Assembly: GCA_036245525.1 (NCBI GenBank) | Contig: BTPG01000007.1 | Location: 161,062,452 to 161,126,451 of the forward strand | Direction of reading: 5' to 3' | DNA from: Semisulcospira habei | Taxonomy: Eukaryota; Mollusca; Gastropoda; Semisulcospiridae | Length of the DNA stretch: 64,000 nucleotides | Part shown: one piece after another, positions 24,701 through 36,700 of the stretch | How positions within the stretch are numbered: the first letter of the stretch is position 1 | Layout of the letters: each line of letters opens with the position of its first letter | Made by a program: the position numbers and the translations under genes | Notes under the pieces: generated by a model | What the model was told of the DNA's origin: nothing | What the model saw: only the letters and a program-made list of their open reading frames with translations | Database searches by the model: none

Positions 24701-27700
24701 ATTTTAGAGGTGTCACCTAACAGCTATGTACTAAATCCAGGAGAAAGATCGACCATGATAATTCAAGGGTAGTGCCAGATTAGCTTGGCGCATGACGGCA
24801 CCAAGCTTATCAGGCACTACCCTTGAATTGTCATTGTCGATCCATCCCCTGCTGTACTGCATCGGGGCAAAATAAGTTAATGATGCCATTCAAATGTACA
24901 CAGCCTCTATGACTTGCTTGCCTTATCTCCAGAAGAAAAATACAACTATGATTTGTTAAACCACTTCTCAGACGCTGGTTGCAGATTGCGTTTCTAAAAA
25001 TCTTCGCTCATTCAACACCAAAGGCCGCACCTGCCCAAGGACCATGGATACAAAGCGGGACCAGCGAGAGGCATATCTCCACACGAGCCCCCACAACTGC
25101 TGGGTTTGATTGATTGATTGTACATTGCTTAACGTCCCGACAGCAACAAGGCTTTCTCAGGACGTGCCTGCACTGCTTGTGAAAAAAAAAAACCCAGAAC
25201 ATTGAATGTATGTCGCCAGCCGGTCCAACACATTAAATAAACCTACGCCATGGGGCCTAAATAAAGGTAAGACCATTTAACAACACACATGCCCCAGAAT
25301 AGAGGGAAAAACCCACCCTGTGGGGCTGACCAGGGTGACCCTGGGAACTAAAAAGTAGTTAACCCCACCCAAGTCCCCCAGGGCAGACCCGAGTGGGGTT
25401 CACAACTGCTGGGGCTCGTGAGGATCGTGCCTCTTGCCTTTGGGTGTTGCTTGCCGTGTTCCAGCAGCAAAAGGGTTAACGATGCTGCTGACAAATAATG
25501 TGGACCGAGAAACCACTCACTCTGGCCCTTGTGATGTGGAAATGCCTGCTTCAGTTTTCGACACAGCGTCTCCACTTCCTGTTGGCCGGTCACAAACACT
25601 AGTATCCCACCCTCCGACAAATGTTGGTGGATCTTGCACGTCTGCGACAATGAAAAGCGCAATGTGATCGCTTGTTATTTCTTTATAATAACATGGGTTG
25701 ACCATGACAGCTCAATATAAGTGACTGTTTAACTATAACCAGGAACTACCCTTAACCCATTTAGCCCCAACACACTACAGCAGGAGATGGATCGACTATG
25801 GTAATTCAAGGGTAGTGCCAGATTAGCTTGGCACTATGTGCCAAGCTAATCTGGCACTACCCTTGAATTATGGTTGATCCATTTCTTGCAACTGGTACTA
25901 GTTGTTAGGCCACATCTCTCAAATTTGGGAAATGCAGCCTTAGCCCCAAGGTCCCATTTCTCAAATTTTGAAGGTGTTGCCTAATAACTATGTACCAGTT
26001 GCACTACCCTTGAATTATCATGGTCAATCCATCTCCCGCTGTAGAGACTCGGGGCTAAATGGGTTAAGCTTGGAAATCTGGCAAATGGCATATTTAACAT
26101 TGAAATGAAAACTAACCGCTGTAGTTGAAGGGTGGTGCCAGAAAAGCATGGCGCTGACAAGTTATTCTGGCACCAGCCTTAAACTATCACAGTCAATCCA
26201 TGCCGTACCTTTCGATACGCTTCAGTGAGATAGTTATCAGGTGTTCGCCTGTTAAAGTGAACCGTGACGGGGTACTGCCGGCTGTCCACCTTGATGACTG
26301 GTGGCTTGACTCGAAAGAGGTGACTGTTCTCCGTGAAATCTTCCACGCGCAGAGTGGCGGACATGATGATCAACTTCAGTGGCTTCCCTTTCTACAGGAT
26401 TGAAACAGACATGGTCAGGTGGACAGCATTCTGCATAAAGAAAGTTGACCTTCAAATTACACTACTTAAATTTGTGTTAACCCTTTTAGCCCCACAGTCA
26501 CATTTCTCAAATTTTAGAGGTGTTGCATAACGACTATGTACCAGTTCTAGGAGATGGATTGATCATGATAATTCAAGGGTAGTGCCGGATGAGCTTGGCG
26601 CCTGAAGGTGCCAAGCTCATCTGGCACTACCCTTGAATCATGATCAATCCATCTCCTGCTGCAGGATCCTGGGGCTAAAAGGGTCAAGATTAAATGCTCA
26701 CATACTTGGCTAGGTGGATATCATCTCTTTCATCCCGATTTAAAATGAAACAAAACGTTTATATGATGTATAATTTATACATGGTAGTGTAAACTTCACT
26801 TTTAATGCTATCAGACACATATAATTACAACTTCTGAATAAAGCAAAATGTGTGTGAGGGCTCCACCACACTTTCTCTATGCGAATTATTCCAATTTTAT
26901 CAAACTTTGAGTATAAGAACAAACAGCTGCCATTTCTTGAATATCTGAAAATCACAGTAAAATATTAACCATCGCCTGTAGGAATTATCACAACAAAAAC
27001 CACTATCAATACAAAAAGGGTCAAGGTCTTATTTTCAACCGTTATCAGAAAAACGTATTTTTCTTTAAAATAAGTTTTTTTGAAAAATACTTACCGATGG
27101 TATTACCACTAGGAAATGTTTCTTAGCTAGTCTAATTTTAGCCCAAAAATTGTTGTGTACGATAATGGCCATGATGGCAGGAGAGGGGCGCCATAGGTTA
27201 GGCGGAAACCCGGTAGCCTCCCTTCCGGTTCAACCACGCATGTGCTCAGTGCTCAAACCACCAGTCAGTTTCTTAGCGGAGCAGCGGCGAGCGGGGCAGG
27301 TGGGAGGGACCTTCGAGTAATACCATCGGTAAGTATTTTTCAAAAAAACTTATTTTAAAGAAAAATACGTTTGTTTTCTCAAAACACATTACCGATGGTA
27401 TTACCACTAGGAAGAATCCCGAAAAGGAGGTGGGTGCCGCTAACCGCCCCTACCCCTGCCATCGAAGCTACTAGAAGAGTCCACCCCAAGCAACCTCCCT
27501 CTAATTTTAGTGAAGATACTTAGGGCGCCGGGAGGGAGTGTTGCGCCGCCACAATGTCTCCCACCAGCGCTAGGTTCTGCCGCTGGCCGGAGAGGTCCCT
27601 CAGGTAGAAGCGAGCGAAGGTGTTCTCTGTTCGCCAGCCCACAGCCGCCACGATGTCCTTGACCGCACAGTTGCGTTCGAATGCGAGGCTCGTGGCCATG

Positions 27701-30700
27701 GCTCTGATCTCGTGCGCCCTGATCCTCATGCGTTTTGCTGCATCAGGGGCGAGTTCCTGGTAGGCGGATCGTATCACCCACCGAAGCCAGGAGGATATAG
27801 TCTGGGCTGAGATGTCCTTTCTACCTGGGGACAGAGGAAGAAAAAGGCGGGTGCGTCCCCTGCGGAGGGGCTTGGTCCGGCGCAGGTACACACGTAATGC
27901 TCGAACTGGGTCCTGCTGCCGGGACTCTCGATCGGAGCGTGGTTCTCTGAGTGGTAGTATGGTGACCAATTGTGGTGCCAAGAGTGGAGATCTGGTCTTG
28001 GCTAGGAAGGTCGGGTCGGGAAGCAGCTGCACCGAACCATCCGTCCGGAACTGTAAACAGGTGGGGCGAGTAGAGAGGGCGTGCAGCTCACTGACTCTGG
28101 AGGCTGAGGCGAGGGCTAGCAAGAAGCAGGTCTTCCTCGTCACGTCCGGTAGCCTCGCCAGCTGTATTGGCTCAAAGCGGGCCGAGTTGAGCCAAGTAAG
28201 GACCCAAGGTAGGTCCCAACGTGGCAGCAGCGTACGTAGAGCGGGACGATGCAGACCGAAATGGCCCATCAGATCGGCGAGGTCCTTGCAGGCGCCCGGG
28301 TCGGGACATCCCAGATGCCTGTAAGTACCAGCGATCATGGCCAGGTAACCTCGAATGGTGATGGGAGCTAAACGCTGGTCGTGAAAAAGCCAGACAGCTG
28401 AGGGACTGTCAACTCGGTGGGGGAGAGGCGTCTGTCGTCACACCAGGTGCTGAGAACTCTCCACTTGCCCTCGTAAACTCGTCTAGTCGAGGCTCTGCGG
28501 GCTGTAGCGATCGCGTCCACTGCCGCACCTGAGAAGCCTCTAGCGGAGAGGGCTTGCCGGACAACCTCCAGGCGTGGAGGAGGAGACGTTCTGGACAAGG
28601 ATGGTACAGAGTCTGCCGAGGTTGCTTGAGCATCGTTCGTGGAGTGGGTAGCTGTAGTGGGGGGGCCGTTGCCAGATTCAGGAGGTCGGTCGTCCATGAC
28701 CTGGTCCAACAAAACGGGGCCACCAGAAACAGGATAGTGTTGCTGCCTCTCAGCTTGAGAAGAACCTTGGGGATGAGGACCGTGGGTGGGTAGGCGTAGG
28801 CGACCAGTCCATCCCAGGAGATGGAGAGGGCGTCCACTGCCCAGGCCAAGGGGTCTGGAATCGGCGAGACGAACAGAGGGAGTTGGCGATTCCATCTCGT
28901 GGCAAAAAGGTCGATCATGGGTGACTCCCAGGTAGCGCCGATCATCCGAAAGATGTCTGGACGCAGTGACCACTCGGTGTGCAGTAGTTGACCGCGACGG
29001 GAGAGGGAGTCGGCCAGCACATTCAAGTGGCCCGGGATATGACGAGCACGGAGAGAAATGTCCCGATCCTCGCACCACCGGAGCACTTGGTAAAGGAGGA
29101 TGCAGAGAGATGGGGAGCGGGTTCCGCCCTGCTTCTGGATGTAGGCGACGACCGTAGAGTTGTCCGACAACACCAGTAGCTCCCGGTGAAGCAGGCGAGA
29201 TTCCCACACACGAAGGGCTTGCCAGACGGCTTCCAATTCCAACCAGTTGATGTGTCGGTCCCGGAGATCCAGGTCCCACCGGCTGGAGGCCGTCTCGAAG
29301 GAGGGTAGAAGGTGTGCTCCCCAACCGGAGAGGCTCGCGTCTACGCAGATGGAGAGGGAGGGCGGTGGCGAGAACAGCGGCACTCCTGTCGCGAGCCAGA
29401 GGGGGTCCGCCCAGCGTAGAAGGTGAGGACGGAGCAACGAAGGAATCGGAACCGGAGACTCTAGGTCGGAGGTCGACGGACGCCAGTGTAGCAGAAGGTG
29501 CAACTGTAGTGGCCGGGAGTAGAGACGTCCTAATGGAATAAGTCTGCTGCAGCGCTCATCAGCCCCAGCAACTGAAGCCACTGCCTGGCGGGGATCGAAG
29601 ACTTCTGGGATACCTGCCGAGCTAGATCCGCCAGCTTCTGAATGCGGGGTTCGGGCAGCCGGACGATATTGCGGTCGGTGTAGAACTCCATGCCTAGGTG
29701 AACGAAATGGCGTGACGGAACGAGGTCGGACTTGCCGAAGTTGACTATGAAGCCCAGCGTCTTGAGGAGCTGAAGCAAGGCATCCCGGTCCACCTCCAAG
29801 GCGGCAGAGGTCTGATTCTTCAGGAGCAGGTCGTCCAGGTAGTTGGACGTGGGGCTCGTGGAAGTCCGACGGGCCTTGGCCACCACGGCGTCCATGATGC
29901 GTGTGAAGACCCATGGGCTGAGGTTGAGGCCAAAGGGAAGAGCGCGGAACTGGTATACCACACCCTCGAAGGCGAAGCGTAGATAACGTATGGACGCTGG
30001 GTGCATGGGCACGTGAAGGTAAGCATCCGCGAGGTCCAGGCTGATTGCAAAGTCGAAGGGTTGCACCGAGGCACGCAGGGCCCGAGCTGTCTCCATGCGA
30101 AAGCGTGGAGCTATTATAAACTTGTTGAGCGCCGACAGGTCGATCACAGGACGCCACTTGCCGCCCGGCTTGGGAACTACAAACAGTCGGCTGTAGAAAG
30201 CTGGGGAGTCGAGTCGCGTCACCACCTCTGTCGCTGCTTTCCGAAGTAAGGCGGCCACCTCGTTGCGCAGAGCGTCTGCCTTGAGCTGGTCTGTCGGAAC
30301 CAAGGTCCACGCCGGAGTACGTCGCAGTGGGGGCGGGGACCGAAAAGAGATCCGCAGACCGAGGGAGATGGTTGAAAGAATCCAGGGGTTGTCCGGGAAC
30401 AGCGCCCGCCAGGCGGCGCTGTGCCGTGCGAGCCTCCTGCCGACCGGAGGTCCCAGCGCGGTCGACGGAGCCCGAAGGTGGAGAACGTCAGAAAGCCCTG
30501 CCCCACCCGGGGCGTCGGGCAGGCTTGGGCCAGGTCCTAGAAGCGGGGACCGAAGAGGATCCTGCAGTAGGACGGGTACGGGGGAAGGCAGGGGGCCTGG
30601 GGGGAAGACGTCCACCTCTGGTGTAAGGCCGGGAAACGGGTCTAGTCGCCCGCAGGGGGCGACCCTGGGTCCTGCGGGTATGCTGAAAGGGAGTAGGGAC

Positions 30701-33700
30701 TGTACGACTTGGCCAGGTGTCCTTATTTGCCTCCTTAACCGCCAACCAGGTGGGGCCGAAGAGAAGTTCTCCGCCAAGGGGCGCCTGACGAAGTTGGAGC
30801 TTTAGGTCATTGGGGAGAGGGCAGGAGCGGAGGAGGAAATCCCGACGCAAAAGGTCACAGTTGGCCGCCGCAGCCATAGCGTTGACACAGGTGTGGTAGG
30901 AGGCACGGTTACCAGAGACGGCTAGAGCGAGCAGATCTCCCAGCAGCGGCATAAGGGACGGATGCCAAGCCTCCTCAACGCGACGAACCATGGCTTGAGT
31001 CAGAAGGTCAAGAAATCCCGCGGAGGCTAAGGCGTTGCGTATGAGATTACCTGTCTGATCGATTCCTGGAAGCAGAGGGGTCCGTGCCGGAATGGCCGCC
31101 AGGGCCCAAGCAGCTGGGTCCGGTTTGGGTAGTGCGCAGGTAAAGCTCTGAGTATGTCCCGCGTACCAAGATTGCCGAAAAAACATGTGTAGGTCCGCCG
31201 GCCACTTAGAGTCATTGAAGAATCCAGCGGCGCCCAAGTGCCCCTGAGCGAGTCGAGCCGAGAACGCGTCCCGTAGGCTGCTGAAACCCGGAGGTTGAGG
31301 AAGAGTCTTAAAGGTCTTGGTATGGAGTTCCGCATCTACATAGGCCGCGGCCTTCTTCTTCGCAGGCGGAGAAGGAGGACAGTCTTCCGGCGGCAGGCAC
31401 GCCGAGATGATGCGAGCTGCCTCGTCCAGGGCACGCAGAGTCTCCAACCTGTGTCCCACTGCTGACGGATGTTGTTCCTGCTCATCTTGATCCACGTCAG
31501 GGTGCGCCGGGATAGAGTGCGCGGGGCTGTCGTCTCGAAGTAAAACCGAAACTGAGTCCTCAGGAGCAAGGCTGAGCGCGTCATCCTCTAAATGCAGCGA
31601 GAGGTGGGTGGGGCCGGTTCGTGCTAAGAGTGTGGGCCCAGCTTCCGCGACGAGCTGGGATGTGACCGAGGCCTTGGCCGGAGAAAGTCTCACGGAGCGG
31701 TGACGCCACAAACGGACCGGGGAGGTTACTTGAGACCCAGACCGAGAACGATGAGCGTAGCGTCGAGGCGATCTCCTATCCCGCGGGGAGGGCTCACGGC
31801 GAGAGCGGGGACTCCTAGAACGGGATTGGCGGCGGCAACGTCGACTGACTCTGGACGACGACGGCCTAGAGGGTGGAGTAGAAGATTGGCGGGCTCTCCG
31901 AGTAGAATGTCTCACATCTGGGGAATGCGGTCTGGACCGACGAACCACTTGCGGAGATCCAACCCCGGACACCGTCCGCGATGGCCTACTGGTACGGGAA
32001 GATCTGGAGGCATGCCTATGCCGCGGTGACCTGTCCCTAGAATGTGAACGGTGGCGAGAAGAGCGGGAGACCGTCCGGTGCTTCTGCTCTCTGGAACGAG
32101 GTGAGTAACGGTCCGTACCTGAACGCCGAACTCTGTCGATGCGTGGAGGAGGAGTATCCTTCTGCTGGGAAGCGGGCATCTCCTGAGTCGAGACCGCTAC
32201 CGGAACTGAAGCCTGTAACTGTACTCTCTCTCGCGCCGAAAGGATCGGCGGAACCGGACAGCGTGCACTAGTCGGGTCTGTGCCTGCTGCCGGTGTAGTA
32301 GAACGAGCTAGCGACCGAAGTCGCGATGGAGAACGTTCTAACGTCTGATAAGCACCACTAGTCGGGTCTGTGGTGATTACCGGCGTGTCTTTATTGTTCC
32401 AGGAAGAGGGCCTGACTGAAACTTCAGTACTAGTTTCTGCTACCGGACAGCGCGCACTAGTCGGGTCTGTGTTCGCTGCCGGCCCAGGAGGACGGGCTCG
32501 CGGCGTAAGGCGCGGCGTAGACTGTCCTCTCACCAGGTAATACCCACTAGTCGGGTCTGTGGTTCTTACCGGTGTATGGCCCTGTATACGTGCTGGCGTC
32601 GGAAGTTCACGACGGTAGAAACCCCATAGCTGAGTCCATTGTTCTTCCCGCCAGGGGGCGCAGACCAGGCACGGTTGGGAAGAGGTACAGGTTGAACAGG
32701 GCAGGCACACCTCATGTCCATCACTCGGCCACTGGAATTGTCCACATCTGATACAGGTGCGGACTTGCCAACTGCAACACAAAGCAGAACAATCTATTTG
32801 AAGGTAATCGAACCTGCCGCAGCCGGCAGGCAACGAAACGCGCGAAACGAACGAAGGAGATACGGCGTATGCTGGCGTGCGGCGCTCAAACCCTCCCTGA
32901 GCGCCGTACGGAAGCAGTGACCGAGATTTTACCTCGCCATGTTGGGAAAGGAGAGGAACGAAGAGCGGTGCCAGCGGTGAAGCCCGAAGCCGTCCTACCA
33001 AGGCGCCAACCGGCTCCGACAGGCCACGAAGGGACCGGTGCCAGGCGCAGAGACGACAGTCACCCGAGTCGACCAGGAACGCGCCGCCAGCCACAGAACA
33101 AGGCCTTTCCCCGAGGTAGGCCAAGGACGAACCCCAAGGGCACCAGAAGTTGAAGGCGACCGGCCGACAGTGAGCACAGCTCACCAGCGTCGTTAGGAAG
33201 TCCTCTCGAAACAACGCACACACGAAAGCGTCCCAGCCCAAAGGCCACAAACCCTCTCTCACAGTAGAAAGTCGAACCAGGGAACGATAGCCAACGAACC
33301 GAAGGAGCCACAGGCAGACACAACAACACGCGACTAGCGAAGAAACTGACTGGTGGTTTGAGCACTGAGCACATGCGTGGTTGAACCGGAAGGGAGGCTA
33401 CCGGGTTTCCGCCTAACCTATGGCGCCCCTCTCCTGCCATCATGGCCATTATCGTACACAACAATTTTTGGGCTAAAATTAGACTAGCTAAGAAACATTT
33501 CCTAGTGGTAATACCATCGGTAATGTGTTTTGAGAAAACAAACACCCAGAACCATGTTTGTGCTAAAATGACGTACTTTCCTTTGCATTCAAGACATTTT
33601 TGCCATGTGACAATTCTACACAAAGGTTTCTTTGTAGAACAAAACCACAACAAACAAAAAGGCTCACCTTAGCTCTGAGTGGCACAATACGGGACAGCAG

Positions 33701-36700
33701 CCCGATGAGAATGTCTGTGTAGACGCTGCGTTCATGCGCCTCATCAACAATGATTGTGCTGTACTTCAGCAGCAGAAAATCCTGGAACATTGAGCACACT
33801 ACCAACACTAGTTACCATAGTACAATATATCAACATTTCCTATTGATAATGATTCGTCCCGCACTGGAAAATGAACACCCTCAAAGACATCACAGCAAAG
33901 ATGGACAGGCCATGATAGCCAAACCTTCACTGCCAAGAAGAAGTGAAGACAATCTTATTGCAAGAGACATAAATCCTCATGAGCCCCTGCAGTTGCGGGG
34001 GCTCATGAGGATCTATGTCTCTTGCCAACGCCACTGTGCATCTGATATTCCTTGGATGGACAGGACTATTTGGCGGCAAGTTAAAAAGCTAAGATGACCT
34101 TATTGCAAGAGACACAGATCCTCATGTGCCTGCACAGTTGCAGGGGCTCATGAGGATCTATGTCTTTTGCCAAGGCCTCTTTGCATCTGATTTTCCTTGG
34201 ATGGCTTGGGCTCTTTGGTGTTGAGGTAGCAAGATTTCTGAGAAAAAATTCCGTGTCCAATGACATTAAATTAGTGACAAGTTTGGCAGAATTTTTATGA
34301 TTAGCTTGGCACCTTCCTATGATAAATATTAATTTATTTCCTCAAAAACATTACCGATGACATGACTACATGGGAATATCTACTTCTAGGCTCAATTTTA
34401 GCCTACTTGCCCGTTGTGTGCCCACACAACCCGAGAGGCCCTCGGGGAACCCCCCAGAGGGGCCGAGAGTTATCTTCCCATACCTGCCTTACCAGATCCG
34501 GTCACGAGACCATTCAGTCTTTCTACTTCGCTCGTGGAGAGAAGACGTGTCTGGCCCGCGCTCTCGCTGCCTCGACCGGTCTTCTGCCTACCGACGCTGG
34601 TTGCCGACTTCGTGTGCTCTGCGCCCGCTTCTACCCTGCCTTCTATCTGGCCTTCTCTTCCTGCTTCGTTGGGCCACTTGCGGGGATTCTTCTGCTTCTG
34701 TGGACGGCGGTTTGACTGCCCTTCCCCCCCTTCCCTTCGTTGCAGAGGTAAGGTAGCGGTAGTTCCCTCGGCCGGCCCTCGGGCTGAGAGCCGGCTGCCT
34801 GTGGGTGCTTCCCTGCTTTTGCTTTGGGGTTCGTTTCAGTGCGTAGTGCCTGATTAGCTCACGGTCGGCTGTTGCCGTGTCGCGCCCGTTTTGCACGTGG
34901 GCCTTGGGCTCCGTGTGTGTTAGCCCGTTTAAAGCCCCGTTAGCCCTCCGAGAGTGCCCCATTACGTTTCACCGGGAGCCCGCCTACGCTTCGTTAATGT
35001 CGTTGTGCTCCCGGTGCGATGACTTAGCTGGCCGACGGACACTCACGCGGTCTCCCTACCGCGTTCGGTGGTTCCTCGGACCGCAGGTGTAATAATAATG
35101 ATGATAATAATAATAAGCACGTTAAATAGGCGCTTTTTCCCAATTGAAAATCGGCTCAAAGCGCTGCCCCGAACTGGGCCCAACAAGCGCGCTCACGCGA
35201 GTTACGCGCATTCACTCACACACGGAACGTAAACACAGAACTTTCACGTGGTGCTAAGGGCAAGCTCAAGCGAGCTGCTGTAATTTTGGAAGTTCAAAAT
35301 CGTTGTATTTGAAATTGATTGGGTGGACTGACTCTGATACCAGAGTGTAAGCGGTGTGCGGCCTGGCCTGAGGTTATGTGGGCGGACCTTGGTCCTTTTA
35401 CCGCCGAGAGCGTGCCCGCCCGGCTTACGAGCGTTCAGCGCCCTTTGACACGTTGGCCGCCCTGGCTGTTTCCTCGGCCACTCCCGCACGGAACGGTCCC
35501 CGCTTCGGGGTTCGCGGTTTGTTCTGACCACAGGACCGCCACTGCTGCCACGCCCGCTGACCCTTCCGGAGGGTCTGTTTGCCGGCTTAGCGCACGTCTC
35601 ACTGAGAGTGACCAGCAGCAGTCGGCCTGGAGCCGTCCGTCGTTGACGAGCCGTCCTCTCCACTCTCCCCGCACCAAGCCCGCTGATCCTTCCGGAGGAT
35701 CGCCATGCCGGCATAGTGGCCTACTTCCGGAGTAGGGCCCGGAGAGACGTCAGCACCGTCCGTCGCGACGCAGCTGCGACCCTGATCCTCACCGTTCCTC
35801 CTCCAGACGCCCGCGCTCTCGCTCGCTTTGTGAGCACCGTCAGCGGGATTCTCGACGCCCCCTGCAGGACGATGCGCTCAGCCTGCTACCCGAAGTCTCG
35901 GTCTCGGCTCTGTTGGACGAGGATCGCTCGACCTCGCACGCGGCAGCTTCCCCGGAGCTGAAGAGGAAGGTCGCCACCTTCGTTGACACGGAGAGGCAGG
36001 TCAAGAAGTTTAGGTCGCTTCCCCAACCGCCCGGCTTTAAGGGTCTTCGAGACATCCTTTCGTCGCACCTACAGCTGGCCACGTCCCAGGAGCCGGTCTT
36101 CTTCTCCGACCGTCGCTGGCCCGCGGATTTAGACATCTTGTTTCGGCGGGACTGGTATGCTGGACTCTCCCAGGCCTTCTCCATCCCTCTGCCTACGCTG
36201 GACCCTTCGGCGGTGTCCCTAGCCGGCGGTCTGACTCTGCTGCGGCGGTCCCCGATGCGGGGCCTGGACAAGACAGCGACCTTGGTCCGTAACACCTTCG
36301 CCTGCTCGGGTATTATGGAGCTCCTCACTCAATCCTTGGTTCGTCGGGTGGAGGTATCCTGGCATCCTTCCATCTCTCCCCTCCTAGGAGACCTGCTGGT
36401 CCTCGCGGAGATCGCCAATTGCGCCGCCTACTATTCCTCGGTCAACGCGATGGTGGTTGCGGCCAACTGCGACCTCATGCGTCGAGATGCCCTGCTCCGC
36501 CCCTGCAGTACGTTGCCGCCGGACCTGCGAGCGCAACTTCACCGTGCCCCCTTGGGTGGACCCTTGCTGTTCGGCGACTCAGTCTACGGGTCGGCGGTTC
36601 GTTCCTCGTGATGTCTGTGCGACTTGGCCGGAGACGTTTCGTCGGACCTCTGGAGTTTTATCGGCGAGAGCGACCTCCGTCTACTATCTCTCGTCCGGAT

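Larger units (their letters stand above)
27051..33543 (-). mobile_element. DIRS-like element 3, nearly complete (6.5 kb)
   Basis: Inverted terminal repeats of about 184 bp (27091-27274 and 33340-33523, outer ends TTACCGATGGTATTACCACT), unequal outer tips, and an internal complementary region at 27316-27413. The minus-strand genes are gag, RT-RNase H and a tyrosine recombinase. There is no DDE or retroviral integrase. This combination defines DIRS1-like elements, which integrate by tyrosine recombination without a long target-site duplication. Two single-base frame breaks (near 29,537 and 28,386) are the only damage noted in the pol region. Confidence 0.93.

Noticed and set aside
28368..29324. 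318-codon minus-strand ORF
   Set aside because: Most of it overlaps the RNase H frame as a shadow. Only its last 70 or so codons are real, as the N-terminus of the tyrosine recombinase, and they are annotated there.
30263..30805. 180-codon plus-strand ORF, and other plus-strand ORFs over DIRS-like element 3
   Set aside because: GC-rich shadow of gag and RT on the opposite strand, without recognisable domain.
32941..33262. Upstream extension of the gag frame to 33262
   Set aside because: Open by chance: the corresponding sequence in elements 1 and 2 is not conserved in frame, while the ATG/intron arrangement is.
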